The notes under the pieces were generated by a model. That model was not told where the DNA came from. It saw only the letters and a list, made by a program, of their open reading frames with translations, and did not search any database. A program made the translations under genes and the position numbers. Of a stretch of DNA of 64,000 bases, positions 24,701 to 36,700 are shown piece by piece. Positions within the stretch are counted from its first letter, which is position 1. Every line of letters starts with the position of its first letter. Source of the stretch: Hyalomma asiaticum (lineage: Eukaryota; Arthropoda; Arachnida; Ixodida; Ixodidae); contig CM023482.1 in the NCBI GenBank assembly GCA_013339685.2, forward strand, positions 79,385,768 through 79,449,767, read 5' to 3'.

Positions 24701-27700
24701 GACTTTTTTCACCGTAGAGTCTGAATTATCAAGTGTCGACTGTAGTTATGCCATGGTCCATCTGTAAATGAAGGAAACCATATAACGCCATAGAGTGTGT
24801 ATTGTTCTCTATGAAAAAAAGACATTTGTATTTATTTGAGAGGAGTTGGTTGATTGTTAGCAGAACTAATCAGGGCTGCACTTTTTCTTTGCATTTCAGA
24901 TAACTTGTTTGCCAATATGGCTTGATTTAACATTTTATTGTCCTGTGCTGTAACTGGTCTTTGAATAAGAGTTCCATATTTATTGTGAAAAGTGATGAGC
25001 AACAAGGTAAATTCAACTTTTTTTGCTTTCAAGTTTAGCATATGCTGTATAAATAGACTTCAAAGCCAGTGTCTGCACCTTGCATTTTATTGTTATTCCT
25101 TGTATATTTCTTAAGCTCAAGCAGCATTTTTTTTTTTTTTCATTTCATGTAATGGTGTAACAAATCAGGCTGGTTGACACCTTATGGCTTAATTTATGAT
25201 GCACACAAAGAAAAACAAAGAACACTGAAAGTACTCGCTAGGCATAACTGGCTCTTTAGTAAACGTAAATTGGAAAGTAGCAGTTTCATGATCTCTGTGG
25301 GTTTCTTTCTTGCGCACTAGACATTCACCCATCTGATATAACTCTGCTTTTCTTCACACTGTACTAATGTGTAAGATTACTGGGCGATTATTATTATATG
25401 CTATGCTGTTTTCAGTTAACATACTGCATATGAATGGGCTGCACGTAGATATGAGAGAAGAGCAACCTCGTATTGCCAGGTCTATCGTCCAAAGTGGGAA
25501 GCATTGACAGAGGCTTGTCTGTCACAAGAGAGCGTCAATTAGAGGATGTGGAGGCAGCCATGCATGGAATTGGGTCTGGCGAGGGAAAAGGAATGTTTGC
25601 TCACTGTTGCATAGCCGCTTCAGACACACGAAGGGACCCAGGCTGGCGCTTCCTCATTGTTTACTGTGTGGCACAATCGGTGGCGCAACAAGCTTGCCTC
25701 ATGGCCAACACCGCAGGATTTGCACTCTATTCGTATATGTGCGTCAACGCTCGTGGCACGTACGCTGAACGCCTACTGCAAGTGAGGCGGTTGTCCGTAC
25801 AAAGGTGCAAATGTGGAGGTGAAGTGTGGGTTGGTGAGAAGGTCTACTTGTGGGCTCGTTGTGGTGGTCCCAAGGCACGCAGCACACTGGTGAGTTTGTG
25901 TCACAAGTTAGTTCTGAAGCACTGGCAGGCAGTGATAAGGAGCTAATGATGATTGGCTGAGCCAGAGGTCTGCCAGAAAAGGTCAGAGGCATTACTTAGC
26001 ACCTTTAGCTTTGGGACCTTCAGCTTAGGCTGCTGTACTTTTGTTCATTTTATCTGTGCTTACCATGTTTTCTATTGATAACTACCTATGTATTTATTGT
26101 ACTTCATTTATTGTTGAATGGAATAGTGTGAAAGACCAGACAAAGGAAGTGTTGAGCATGTCCGCAGCCTTGTTCCATATTTCATTCTGTTCCATTAATG
26201 AAGTTACCTAACTGACCAGCTCAGGCATACCCCTGTTTGGCACCTTATTCACTTCTTTTCAACCACTACCCATTCTTCCCATTCTTAATGAGTAAGGAGC
26301 TTGTGCGGTGTAGCTCATGTACATGCATAACATATCCATGTAGGAAAGTGAACATCCTGTAGTAAGCGTGAAACCACACACATCTTAGCCAATTTAGATA
26401 AGCAAGCATTTGTAGCCAAAAGCATTAGGTGAACAAAACACGAAAGAACCCAGCTGATGACTCTACCTTGATCAATGCATGCTTATTGTTCACAACCATA
26501 GATGGCAACTGAAAAACCTTTCGTGATTGGCCCACTGCTTTTGTGACCAGTGGAGGCATTGAAGGGCTTTCTTCTACAATTATGGGCATTTTGAAATGAA
26601 GCATAGTGACAGTGTACTTCACTGAAGCTAACAAAAGCTTATTGCTTGGTCTTCCTTTTGATTCTGATTTACTCTGTTTCACCGTGTATATTAATTATTA
26701 CTCGTGCTTTTAATAAATTGCTAGTTATGCAAAATGTGCAGTGCTATGGAAGAATCGCCTGAACATACAATATTAACAACAACAATACAGCTACTATTGT
26801 TGTGACATTGCACTGCTTTGAAGGATTGTACTTACAGAAGACATTCACAGTGGTGTGAACAATCTGTTCTGTAAAACCACAGCTTCTCTAACTAAAATGG
26901 TCTTGTCTTTCTTTTGATGCTTTGATCACTTGACTTCTCCCATAATGTCCACTTAATATTGGTCCGACATTGAATACCAGCTTAAGCACCTTCGTACCTT
27001 TGTTTTACTTCATCATTTCTTTTTACGAAACACAGGTCACTATAGCACTAGTGTTACACCAGCAACCGGTGGTAATAACCTACAAACTGACACTAACAAC
27101 AACGGTCACCACCGTTAATGCCAAGTGGAAAGTCTGCAGTTCTTTGTGTGTCAGTGTGTGCGTGAGAGAGAGATGTACTCATGTATTGCTTTACCTTGTG
27201 CATATTACAGGAAAGGATGTTGTAAATTGGTTCATCTCATCTGAAAGATTGATGTGACATGCACAAGTAGTAAACCTCATGTTTACTTGAACTGTACTCA
27301 CGGACAACTTTCTGTGGCATTGAAGGGAAGGCTATTGGGGCGGAGGTATCACTATTTCGTTGGTGCACAAGTAGTCCAGCACATGTGCTGTATGATCTCT
27401 AGAAAGTGCAAATACACCACCGCAACATGAAATGCTTATGCCTACAACTGGGATAAAAATATACAGAAGCATGTAGCCCTGTAACCAACACAAAGGAGCA
27501 AACACCCTAAGCACAACGTATGTGCACATATTGCCATGCAGTGGCTATAGGACAGCGCAAGGAGGCATTGCGCCTGCAAGTCTCAGAAGCCTCGTTCATA
27601 CTTATCAGCTTTGTTCGTTCTGCAAGAGGTGCTGACATGGTGACATGACTGTGTTCTCGGAACGACATTTACTATAGCTTCTTTCGAAAGCTTTGTGCAA

Positions 27701-30700
27701 GTTCTCTAGTTCTGTAATATACACAGTCTCCTTCTGATTGAGAATACAGGCCTTCATGTGCTTCTTAAATGCTGGAAGCCCTTTACTTTTTCGTTAAGCA
27801 TGATTTTTGAGTTTGGCACTATGTAAATATGTAGCACATGTGTGCAAGCACGCCGGCTCCATAGCCTTCCCTCCATTACCACAGAAAATTGTTCGCAAGT
27901 ATAGTATAGCTTGATCAGACTGTCTGCTTGAAACTTCATTTTTTACAGGCGTATGATCTCATTGGGCAAGTGACTTCATTGCCCCTCTTCTAGGTCCATT
28001 GCGTAGGGTTACAAATTAAATTTCATCCAACACCTTTGAAAATAAACATCTTATTCTCTTAAAAAGACGCTAAAGAAAACCTAATTCAGGCTTTATCGGT
28101 AAATTATCTTTATAAATTACAAAAATAGGCACTCTACTTATTTTCCTGAACCAATTTTCTATTTAGTGTTTAAATGCACAATGAATAACCACATCTTCTG
28201 GGCAGCATCTATGATCAGTGTATGCATGCTATCTTTGCAGGACCTGGAGGCTTCTCGGGAGAATGCCATCAACGGGGGCGAAGTGGAGGGCTCCATTCCA
28301 GCAGTACCCGAGGACAAGGATGACCTCAGCGAGTACAAGTTCCAGAAGTTTGCTGCCACCTACTTTCAAGGAAGTGCCAGCCACCAGTACCAGCGAAAGC
28401 CCCTCAAGAACTCTCTACTTCCCCTGCAGACCCAAGGTGACACCATGGTGAGCATATCTCAGATTCTATTCCCAGTGCCTACTTAAGTCTCCTAGTTTAT
28501 AATGGCAAGACAGCTCTGCCATTGTCTTTGATGCACCAGCCATTTGCCTGCTATGTAAAGCACTGTGCTACCAGGCAGCTAAAATAGCGACAGTGAGTGA
28601 GTGTTTTTAATGCATAACTGAGAACTATACTATGATGTCAGCCCTTTTATGTGCTGCTTTCATACTGCATTCAGCTCCTGTGAGATCCTTAAGGTGACGG
28701 TCTCACTGCCACCATGACAGTCGTGGTTAAAATTTTCCCGCTAGGCTACGCCACTCGGTCAGGGTAGCGGAGAACGGAGAAAAGGAAACTGCGACCGACT
28801 CTGGGTGAGGAGGAGACGCGCTTCTGTGAACGTTCATACCAGCCGGGGACAGTACGCGAAGAAGCGAAGAATGGAACACAAAAAGAGGGGGGTGGGGCTG
28901 GGATATACACAGTCTGCGTTCTGATTGAGTAAGCAGGCCTCCATATGCTTCTTAAATGCCGGAAGCCCTTTCCTTTTTCATTAAGCATGAGTTTTAAGTT
29001 TGGCACTACGTAAATATAAATAGCACATGTGTGCAAGCACTCTGGCTCCATAGCCTTCCCTTCACTACCACAGAAAATTGTCCACAAGTATAGCTTCTGA
29101 AGAAAACCAGCTGAACACACACGGACACAGGAGAAGAAGGCGCACAGGATGATGCTGGACTAACAACTGAAATTTTATTTCGGAAAACCGACATATAAAA
29201 CCTTTCCAATTGCCCGCACCTGCGCGAGAGTCATTAACAGCACAAAAAAATAGATATGCTGGCGCATTACACAGCACTACCAGATAGCGGGCCACAAACA
29301 CGTATCTCAGAACTACACCACACATGGAATGCCAGACCCCAGAAAACATTGTTCCTTTCTGCTGAGACTTACTGATGTGGCGCTTACACACGTGTCTTCA
29401 TTTTTGACAATATGGAATGCTTCTAAAACTTCCCTAGCCGTCTTGCTCTTCCATTCTATATTGTCAAAAATGAAGACACGTGTGTAAGCGCCACATCAGT
29501 AAGTCTCAGCAGAAAGGAACAATGTTTTCTGGGGTCTGGCATTCCATGTGTGGTGTAGTTCTGAGATACGTGTTTGTGGCCCGCTATCTGGTAGTGCTGT
29601 GTAATGCGCCAGCATATCTATTTTTTTGTGCTGTTAATGACTCTCGCGCAGGTGCGGGCAATTGGAAAGGTTTTATATGTCGGTTTTCCGAAATAAAATT
29701 TCAGTTGTTAGTCCAGCATCGTCCTGTGCGCCTTCTTCTCCTGTGTCCGTGTGTGTTCAGCTGGTTTTCTTCAGAAATCATGCACCAACTGGCCCAACTG
29801 TCGACGCTCTTGCTAAGTATAGCTTGATCAGACTGTCTGCTTGAAACTTCATTTTTTAGAGGCATATGATCTCATTGTGCAAGTGACTTCATGGCTCCTC
29901 TTCTAGGCCTTTTATCTAGGGTAGCAAATTAAGTTTCCTCCAACACCTTTGGAAATTCAACATTTTATTCTTTTAAAAAGGCACTAAAGAAAAATTAATT
30001 CAGGCTTTATAGGTAAATTATCTTTATAAATTACAAAAATAGGCACTCTACTTATTTTTCTGAACCAATTTTCTATTTAGTGTTTAAATGCACAATGAAT
30101 AACCACATCTTCTGGGCAGCATCTATGATCAGTGTATGCATGCTATCTTTGCAGGACCTGGAGGCTTCTCGGGAGAATGCCATCAACGGGGGTGAAGTGG
30201 AGGGCTCCATTCCTGCAGTACCCGAGGACAAGGATGACCTCAGCGAGTACAAGTTCCAGAAGTTTGCTGCCACCTACTTTCAAGGAAGTGCCAGCCACCA
30301 GTACCAGCGAAAGCCCCTCAAGAACTCTCTACTTCCCCTGCAGACCCAAGGTGACACCATGGTGAGCATATCTCAGATTCTATTCCCAGCGCCTACTTAA
30401 GTCTCCTAGTTTATAATGGCAAGACAGCTCTGCCATTGTCTTTGATGCACCAGCCATTTGCCTGCTATGTAAAGCACTGTGCTACCAGGCAGCTAAAATA
30501 GCGACAGTGAGTGAGTGTTTTTAATGCATAACTGAGAACTATACTATGATGTCAGCCCTTTTATGTGCTGCTTTCATACTGCATTCAGCTCCTGTGAGAT
30601 CCTTAGCGTTCTAAAGTTGGCATTTGTGGAGAAGAGGATATCAGATTGATCGAGTGTGCGCTTGCACATATAAAAAAAGCCAGTAATACACTTCAATTGG

Positions 30701-33700
30701 CTTAAGTCGGTTTGATGCAGCCTGTGCTTCGGTGTTACTTAAAATCATTCAATTGATGCACGTGCCATCGACAGTCACTGCTGCACTAACTGTCAGAGCC
30801 ATTTTTTTTTCTAATTATTTTTATGTGCCACAGACACTGGTTTTTAGGCACTGTGAAATTTGCAGCTGCTGTAGCTTACACTGTTCTTTTAAAGTACATT
30901 TACTAGCTGTGCATTGGTGTGTTGCAAAAGTAGTCACCATAATCACTGTGTACATGTAGAATTCAATTCACATTTCATGCCACTCTACTGGCACTTGTCA
31001 CTAGTACAGTACTCTATAGTTGGTCTCTCTGTTTCTTTCTTTATCTTGTGAGAGAAATTTCTGTTAAAATGTGCTACAGAAGGTGAGTAATCTATGTCTG
31101 CATGTCTTACCTGTTGGAGCAAGCTATTGATTGCAGTTGTATTGGTTACGGGTTGTGTACCTTACACCTTACTTCCGATAATTCCTGCACTTTTGTTTTT
31201 ATTTTACTCCTTTTCCATTCACACTTTTTATCTTTATTCCAGGCTGCCTTGGCATTGTGGATCACAATCTTACGGTTCATGGGTGACCTGCCAGAGCCTA
31301 AGTTCCACACCATGGACAGGGTATGTTGCTTGCTGTACTTCACTTTGCTGCATTTACTCTTTTTGCTCTTTTTGTCATGAAAATCCTTGCTAAAGAGATT
31401 TTGCTTTTGAATGCAGGACAATTCATCTGTGATGAGCAAAGTCACTGCCACATTGGGTCGCAATTTCATCAGGACCAAAGACTTCCGTGAAGCACAGATG
31501 ATGGGTGTTGACACTGTAAGAATGTTTTTCCTATTTTTTTTCTCTCTCTTATTCTAATTGGAAAGCAATGCCGTGATGCCACAGCATGTCGGAGCAAATA
31601 AGCATGCATTATTCTTTGACACATACTCACAAAGCTGCATTATGCAATTATGTACCTGAAACGCATTAATAAATACGGTGAAACTTCGTTGTAATGAAAC
31701 ATGTTATATATACTTTACTAAATAAATATGAGAAGGTAACCACAACCCCTCTGTTTTGTTCGTTATGAAATATTTGCTGGCCATTTCATGCAGACTAGAC
31801 TGGAATCTATTAGCTACTGTATTGCGTAATTCGCAGAACGGGAAGCAAGCATAGTGCAAGCAAATAAATACCGCTTGCGTATCACTATATTCTCTGCAGA
31901 TAAACGCAGAAGTAAAAAGAAGGCATTATGACTGAACTATCACTCAGTAATGTCACGAATATGCACATGTGCGCACATAAAATTTTCTTGCTGCATGGGC
32001 TTAGACACTTCCTAATATCCGATTGCAGATGTCTAGTTGTTCGGGCGTGTGTCCAATCATATCCGCAATCGTAAAACTATATATATCACTGACAACAGCT
32101 ATAAATTCGCAGGTTACAGGTGTACTGTCGAGATAAGTGTTCCGAAAATTAAATACTACATAGTAGCAGAAACAAGGAATCGAATAATGTCCTGTTCCGT
32201 TCCGGAATCGAGTAGTTATTGTTTGATTCGGTTTGTATGTGGCAGCATTCGATTCGTATTCGATTATAGGTGTGAAGAGTTATTATTCTCGCGAACCCAC
32301 CAAAGAGGCACCAGAAAGCGCTTATTTTCGCCATTGTCTCGCGCGAGTAAATAGGATCCGTTTCTCAGCGCCCTTGATGCCAAAAACAAATCTGGAAGGG
32401 AACCGACCAGCTCCTGAGACGGCCCGCTTCGCGCCTGCGAAATGTCCCGATCTCGTCAGTGACTTGTTACTACATCCTGCTTTGCTGAAATCACACATTC
32501 TAGGCGTCAGTGTGACTGTGCAGAAGAGAAAACGAAAAAAAAAAAAAAGAAAAGAAAATTTGGAGTAGACGCGGAATAATTATCTGCTTTCAGTGTCGAG
32601 GGGCGGCCGCCGCGGCGGTATATATACAGCGGTGATGCTCGGCTGCTATAAGCAGAAGGACGTGGGCTTGATTCAAGTCGCAGTGGTCGCGTTTACAAAG
32701 GACGCAAATATGACAGAGGCCCATGTACTGTGCAACGTCGGTGCCGACGGTAAAGAACCCCAGGTAGTCAAAGTTTCAGGAGTCCTTTATTACGGCGTGC
32801 GTCATAATCATATCGTGGTTTTGGCGCGTAAAACTCCAGCAATTATACATCAGGGGGCAAGTCACTTTGAAACAAACGACGACAGACAACTCCAGCATTA
32901 GCGCCTTTCTCAGGTGGCGTACAAGGGATCGTTGAGCGCGTTACACTAAAGAGAAGCTGTTGTGAGGCACGCCGCACCGCTGCACTAACGTATCAGAAGT
33001 CAAGCTACATCTGGGGCAGCTGCTGCGTACATGTGTTTATCGTTTCGTTTTCTAAGATGGTACAACTTTCCGTTGCCGAAGTTTGCAGCTATAGCCCAAA
33101 TGTGACACAGCAGAACAAATCGCGCTCGACAATAATTCAAGTGTTTCAATAATTCTACAGGCTTTCAGAAAAGCATTGTAAGAACTGACCTACCTCATGA
33201 AATAAAACGTTCATTTGCGAGACAGTGTTCTGAGCCTGCAAGCTCAGCGAAAGAATCACAATCTCAACGTATCACAAGAGAAAGGGAACTAAGGCTGGCG
33301 CTCTTTCGCATTCGACAAGAGAGCAAGGCCATGCTCACTCTCCTTGTAATGCATGCTTGAATTGCTTGACATAGCTGCGGCTTTCAAGAAGCATGAAGTG
33401 CACCGAAAGTTTGAGATCTAATAGAGCGGCTACCCAATGTGTACGTTTCAGCGCAAGTCTTCCTTATCTTGTTGGTCAGCGTGGAGGGAGTATTCTCGCC
33501 GATGAAGTTCGTTTTACTGAAACGGAATTTCTCACATTTCGGAGCGTACACTCGACGACGTCCTGCTTCTGAGTTCATGCTCGGTCCCATGACACGAAGT
33601 ATTTAGCTCGATCACAGTAGTTCGCTTACAAGGAAGTTTTCTTTTTGTCTGTAATATTTTTTATGCACACAAATAGCGTTAGAGCCGTTGTCTCCCCCCC

Positions 33701-36700
33701 CCCCCCGCCACCCGCAGCATGACTAGAACAGAACTTTTGTCAGACGAACTAAACAAGTTCCCAAACAAAAGCACCTCGCTGCGGCATCATTTTATTCAAA
33801 TGGTAACAATTTTGTGCCCCGTACTAATCGTAGCCTCTCTCTTTCGTCCCTATTGAGCGGGGCTACGGCTAAATGTTTCGCTACTTTTGGCAGAGGCGGG
33901 CGGACCTGGGAGGAATCGTGTCGTGGCACCAGTGGATCAGCGCTCCGTGCCGTGGTGTCTTTTGTTACAGCGATACGAAATTAAAACCATTCTGACTGAT
34001 TGCTATCTGCGCCGTTGCGCTGCCTTGAACATCACGGGCAACTATATCATATCGCCGCCACTATAGACAATGCTCAACGACGCCGAGTCCACGCGGCGTG
34101 CTTTCGTGCATTGGAACGCTCACGTTTGGCTGTGGTATCAAAGTGTAGCGGACGCACCCGGTAAGTCCATGTCTGCACACAATCATGGACCTGCCTCGTA
34201 ACATTTGGCTCAAGCCCAATCTAATGCGGCATAGGTTCTCTGCGCACGCTGACTGCTTCGCTTTACTTCGATTCTCACGTTGCAAGGAAGTAAATTGTGT
34301 GCACGTGTCCGCCTCTTCCCACTGTGCGTTTTTCCTTTTTTGCTCGTCGGTCAAACCGGCGAGTGAGCCTCCCTTGTGAAGGGAGCGAAAGCCGCTGAAC
34401 GTTCGACCTTCCATGCGGGCCCAGTCCGAAAAGGAGCGAAGAACGCCAAGACAAAGTTAGGAAACGTTCTGTGGAGAAAAGAAGATGGGAGGGGGAGGTT
34501 GGGATCACTGCATAGGTGGCCCCAAATTCGGGTTCCATTCCCAGTGCCGGGGGGTACCCTTTCACCGGAGTTGCGGTAATTCGCACGAGATAGTGTTTGG
34601 CGAACACTTATCGCACAACCGATATGTTACGGACTCCAGTTTCAAGTTTATTTCGCATTTTCCTTTTATTACAGAAAAAAAAAAAAAGCTAAGGAAATGC
34701 AAGGGCAAGGAACAAAAAGCTGCACAGCAGCAGCTTGACGGGGTTCCTGCCTCCTTCGTTTGAAAACAAGCATGCAGCATGGATATAAAATACAGACATA
34801 ACATGTTCGAAAATTGTTTGAAAAATATTCAGTTCGATTGACACTTGAACATAAGCATGCATTCAACTTTGCTTCGCACTCAAAATTTTGCTATTTGCAC
34901 AGCTCTAATTACAACTGTATTCCGGCTTTAATAGTAGTGTGATTAATTTTACATACAGGAAACGTACATTCAAAATAGCGTTTTTGTTTTCCTCTTTTTT
35001 TTCCAGCTAATTTTATGGGCTTTCAGGCTTTTGTGAATCCTCTAGAATGCACCTATCCTGCGCTAATACTGTAATGCAACTGTGCCAGTTTGAGTAAGCA
35101 AAGCACTGGTTTGTTCATATCAGTGTTGGCACTTTTACTAGAGTGAAGGTTTTCACTCTAGGGGAATGTCTCCCCTAATGAAACTAAACAGTTCATTCAG
35201 CAGTGTCAATTCTGAGACTTTCCTGTAGTGCAGAACCTTTAAAACGCGGAATTGTAGCTTGCCACATGAACTACAGACAAGCTGGAATGAGCAATTAATT
35301 GTCACGCTTCTTTTCTACAGGGACGAAATTTACTGTCAGATCTGCAAGCAGCTAACGAACAACCCAGAGAAGAATTCCCATGCCAGGGGCTGGATCCTGC
35401 TGTCACTCTGTGTTGGGTGTTTCGCTCCTTCTGACAAGGTAAGAGCCAAGTATCTGATGAATGTGTGGCATGAAATTCAAGCATTAATGGAGAAGTACTT
35501 CAATTGAATGTTGTGCTTTGTATTTATTTCATCTATAAAAGGTAGGAAATAAAAAATTAAGTGTGTTAGTTGTTCTTACAAACCAAGATGGCTTTATCAC
35601 TATTGTGCTGCACAGCCGCCATGGTTGTATGCTCGTGTGCTCAGGATGCAACAACACTAGATTGCTTATATTAAGTTGCACAAGAAAGATGCCATGGCAA
35701 TCAAAATTAATTTGTAGCATGAAACAATTTACAGGACAGACAGATATGCTGCTTTTCGTGATATGTGTAAACTTTTATGTTCTGAAAACTCATGCTCTAC
35801 ATTACCTGATGTCTTGGAAGTATTATCTCTGAGTGTTGTAACGTAAAGTGCCATAACTAGAGCCACATCCTAAGGGAAGTGCTTGTTCCGCTGCAGTTTG
35901 TCAAGTACCTGCTCAACCTGATCAGGGAGGGTCCTCCAGGCTATGCACCATACTGCGAGGAGAGGCTACGACGCACATTTATGAATGGCACAAGGGGCCA
36001 GCCGCCGTCATGGCTAGAGCTGCAGGCCACGAAGTCCAAAAAGCCTCTCATGCTGCCAATCACCTTCATGGATGGCAACACTCGAACCCTGTTGGCCGAC
36101 TCGGCCACTACTGCTCGCGAGCTGTGTGCACAGCTGTCTGCCAAGATTGGACTGCGGGACCAGTTTGGATTCTCCCTCTACATAGCTCTCTTTGACAAGG
36201 TTAGATGCTTGTGATTGCTGTCTGGGATTTAGAGTTCCACATTATAATCTGCTGTAGTGTTGCTACCTGTAGGGAAAGAAAAGGTATGAAATTTTTGTTC
36301 CATACATTCTAAAATGTATCAAGCAAACAGATATCATGTGAACAAATGTGCCAGCATGGTGCACTGGAAGAAATAGGCATGCACATTCTGCAATCTCACT
36401 CTGTTCTGTACAAGGCCACTAATTTTTATAGTTTTGCTGCAACTACTCTGTAGTTCTGTCCACTAGATGTTCTTGGTTCATGGCATTCTTTTTTTCTTTC
36501 ACATCAATTTCTCCATAATAACTGGATTACTGTGCTCTCAGTTATATAAGAAATAGGATTGCACACCATGCCTGCTGTACTACATCCTTATTTATACAAC
36601 CATAACTTGAAGTTACAAAGCTACTCTGTAAGTAAGAATACTTTTCATCATACCCTATGGCAGGTATTGATGACACGTCTGGTGCTCAAGAGAGCAAGGG

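Larger units (their letters stand above)
28903..30607 (+). repeat. Duplicated block, copy 2 (with internal Penelope insert)
   Basis: Direct repeat of 27716-28693, interrupted at 29095-29814 by a Penelope-like palindrome and its duplicated target. About 210 bp of unrelated sequence (28694-28902) separates the two copies; I do not recognise that spacer. Confidence 0.88.
31516..35320 (+). other. Intronic stretch where a MyTH4 exon is expected but not found
   Basis: By comparison with human and fly myosin VIIa, about 70 residues (ending in a helix like NLEKLHFIIGNGILRPAL) belong here, and the phases of the flanking exons demand them. I read the plus strand and found no such segment. The stretch holds a SINE (about 32628-32855), poly-A and poly-C tracts, a run of ttcgattcg-type sequence near 32175-32265, and a repeat near 34795-34915 shared with 43352-43460. 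The rest, especially 32880-34700, is unassigned. Confidence 0.7.

Noticed and set aside
29065..29827. Two near-identical protein genes of about 110 residues on opposite strands
   Set aside because: They are the same sequence read from the two arms of a palindrome, in a frame other than the one matching the Penelope-like protein tail.
34075..34170. Candidate for the missing MyTH4 exon, ending at a gtaagt donor
   Set aside because: The open frame does not resemble the expected MyTH4 segment and ends in a phase I cannot reconcile with both neighbours.
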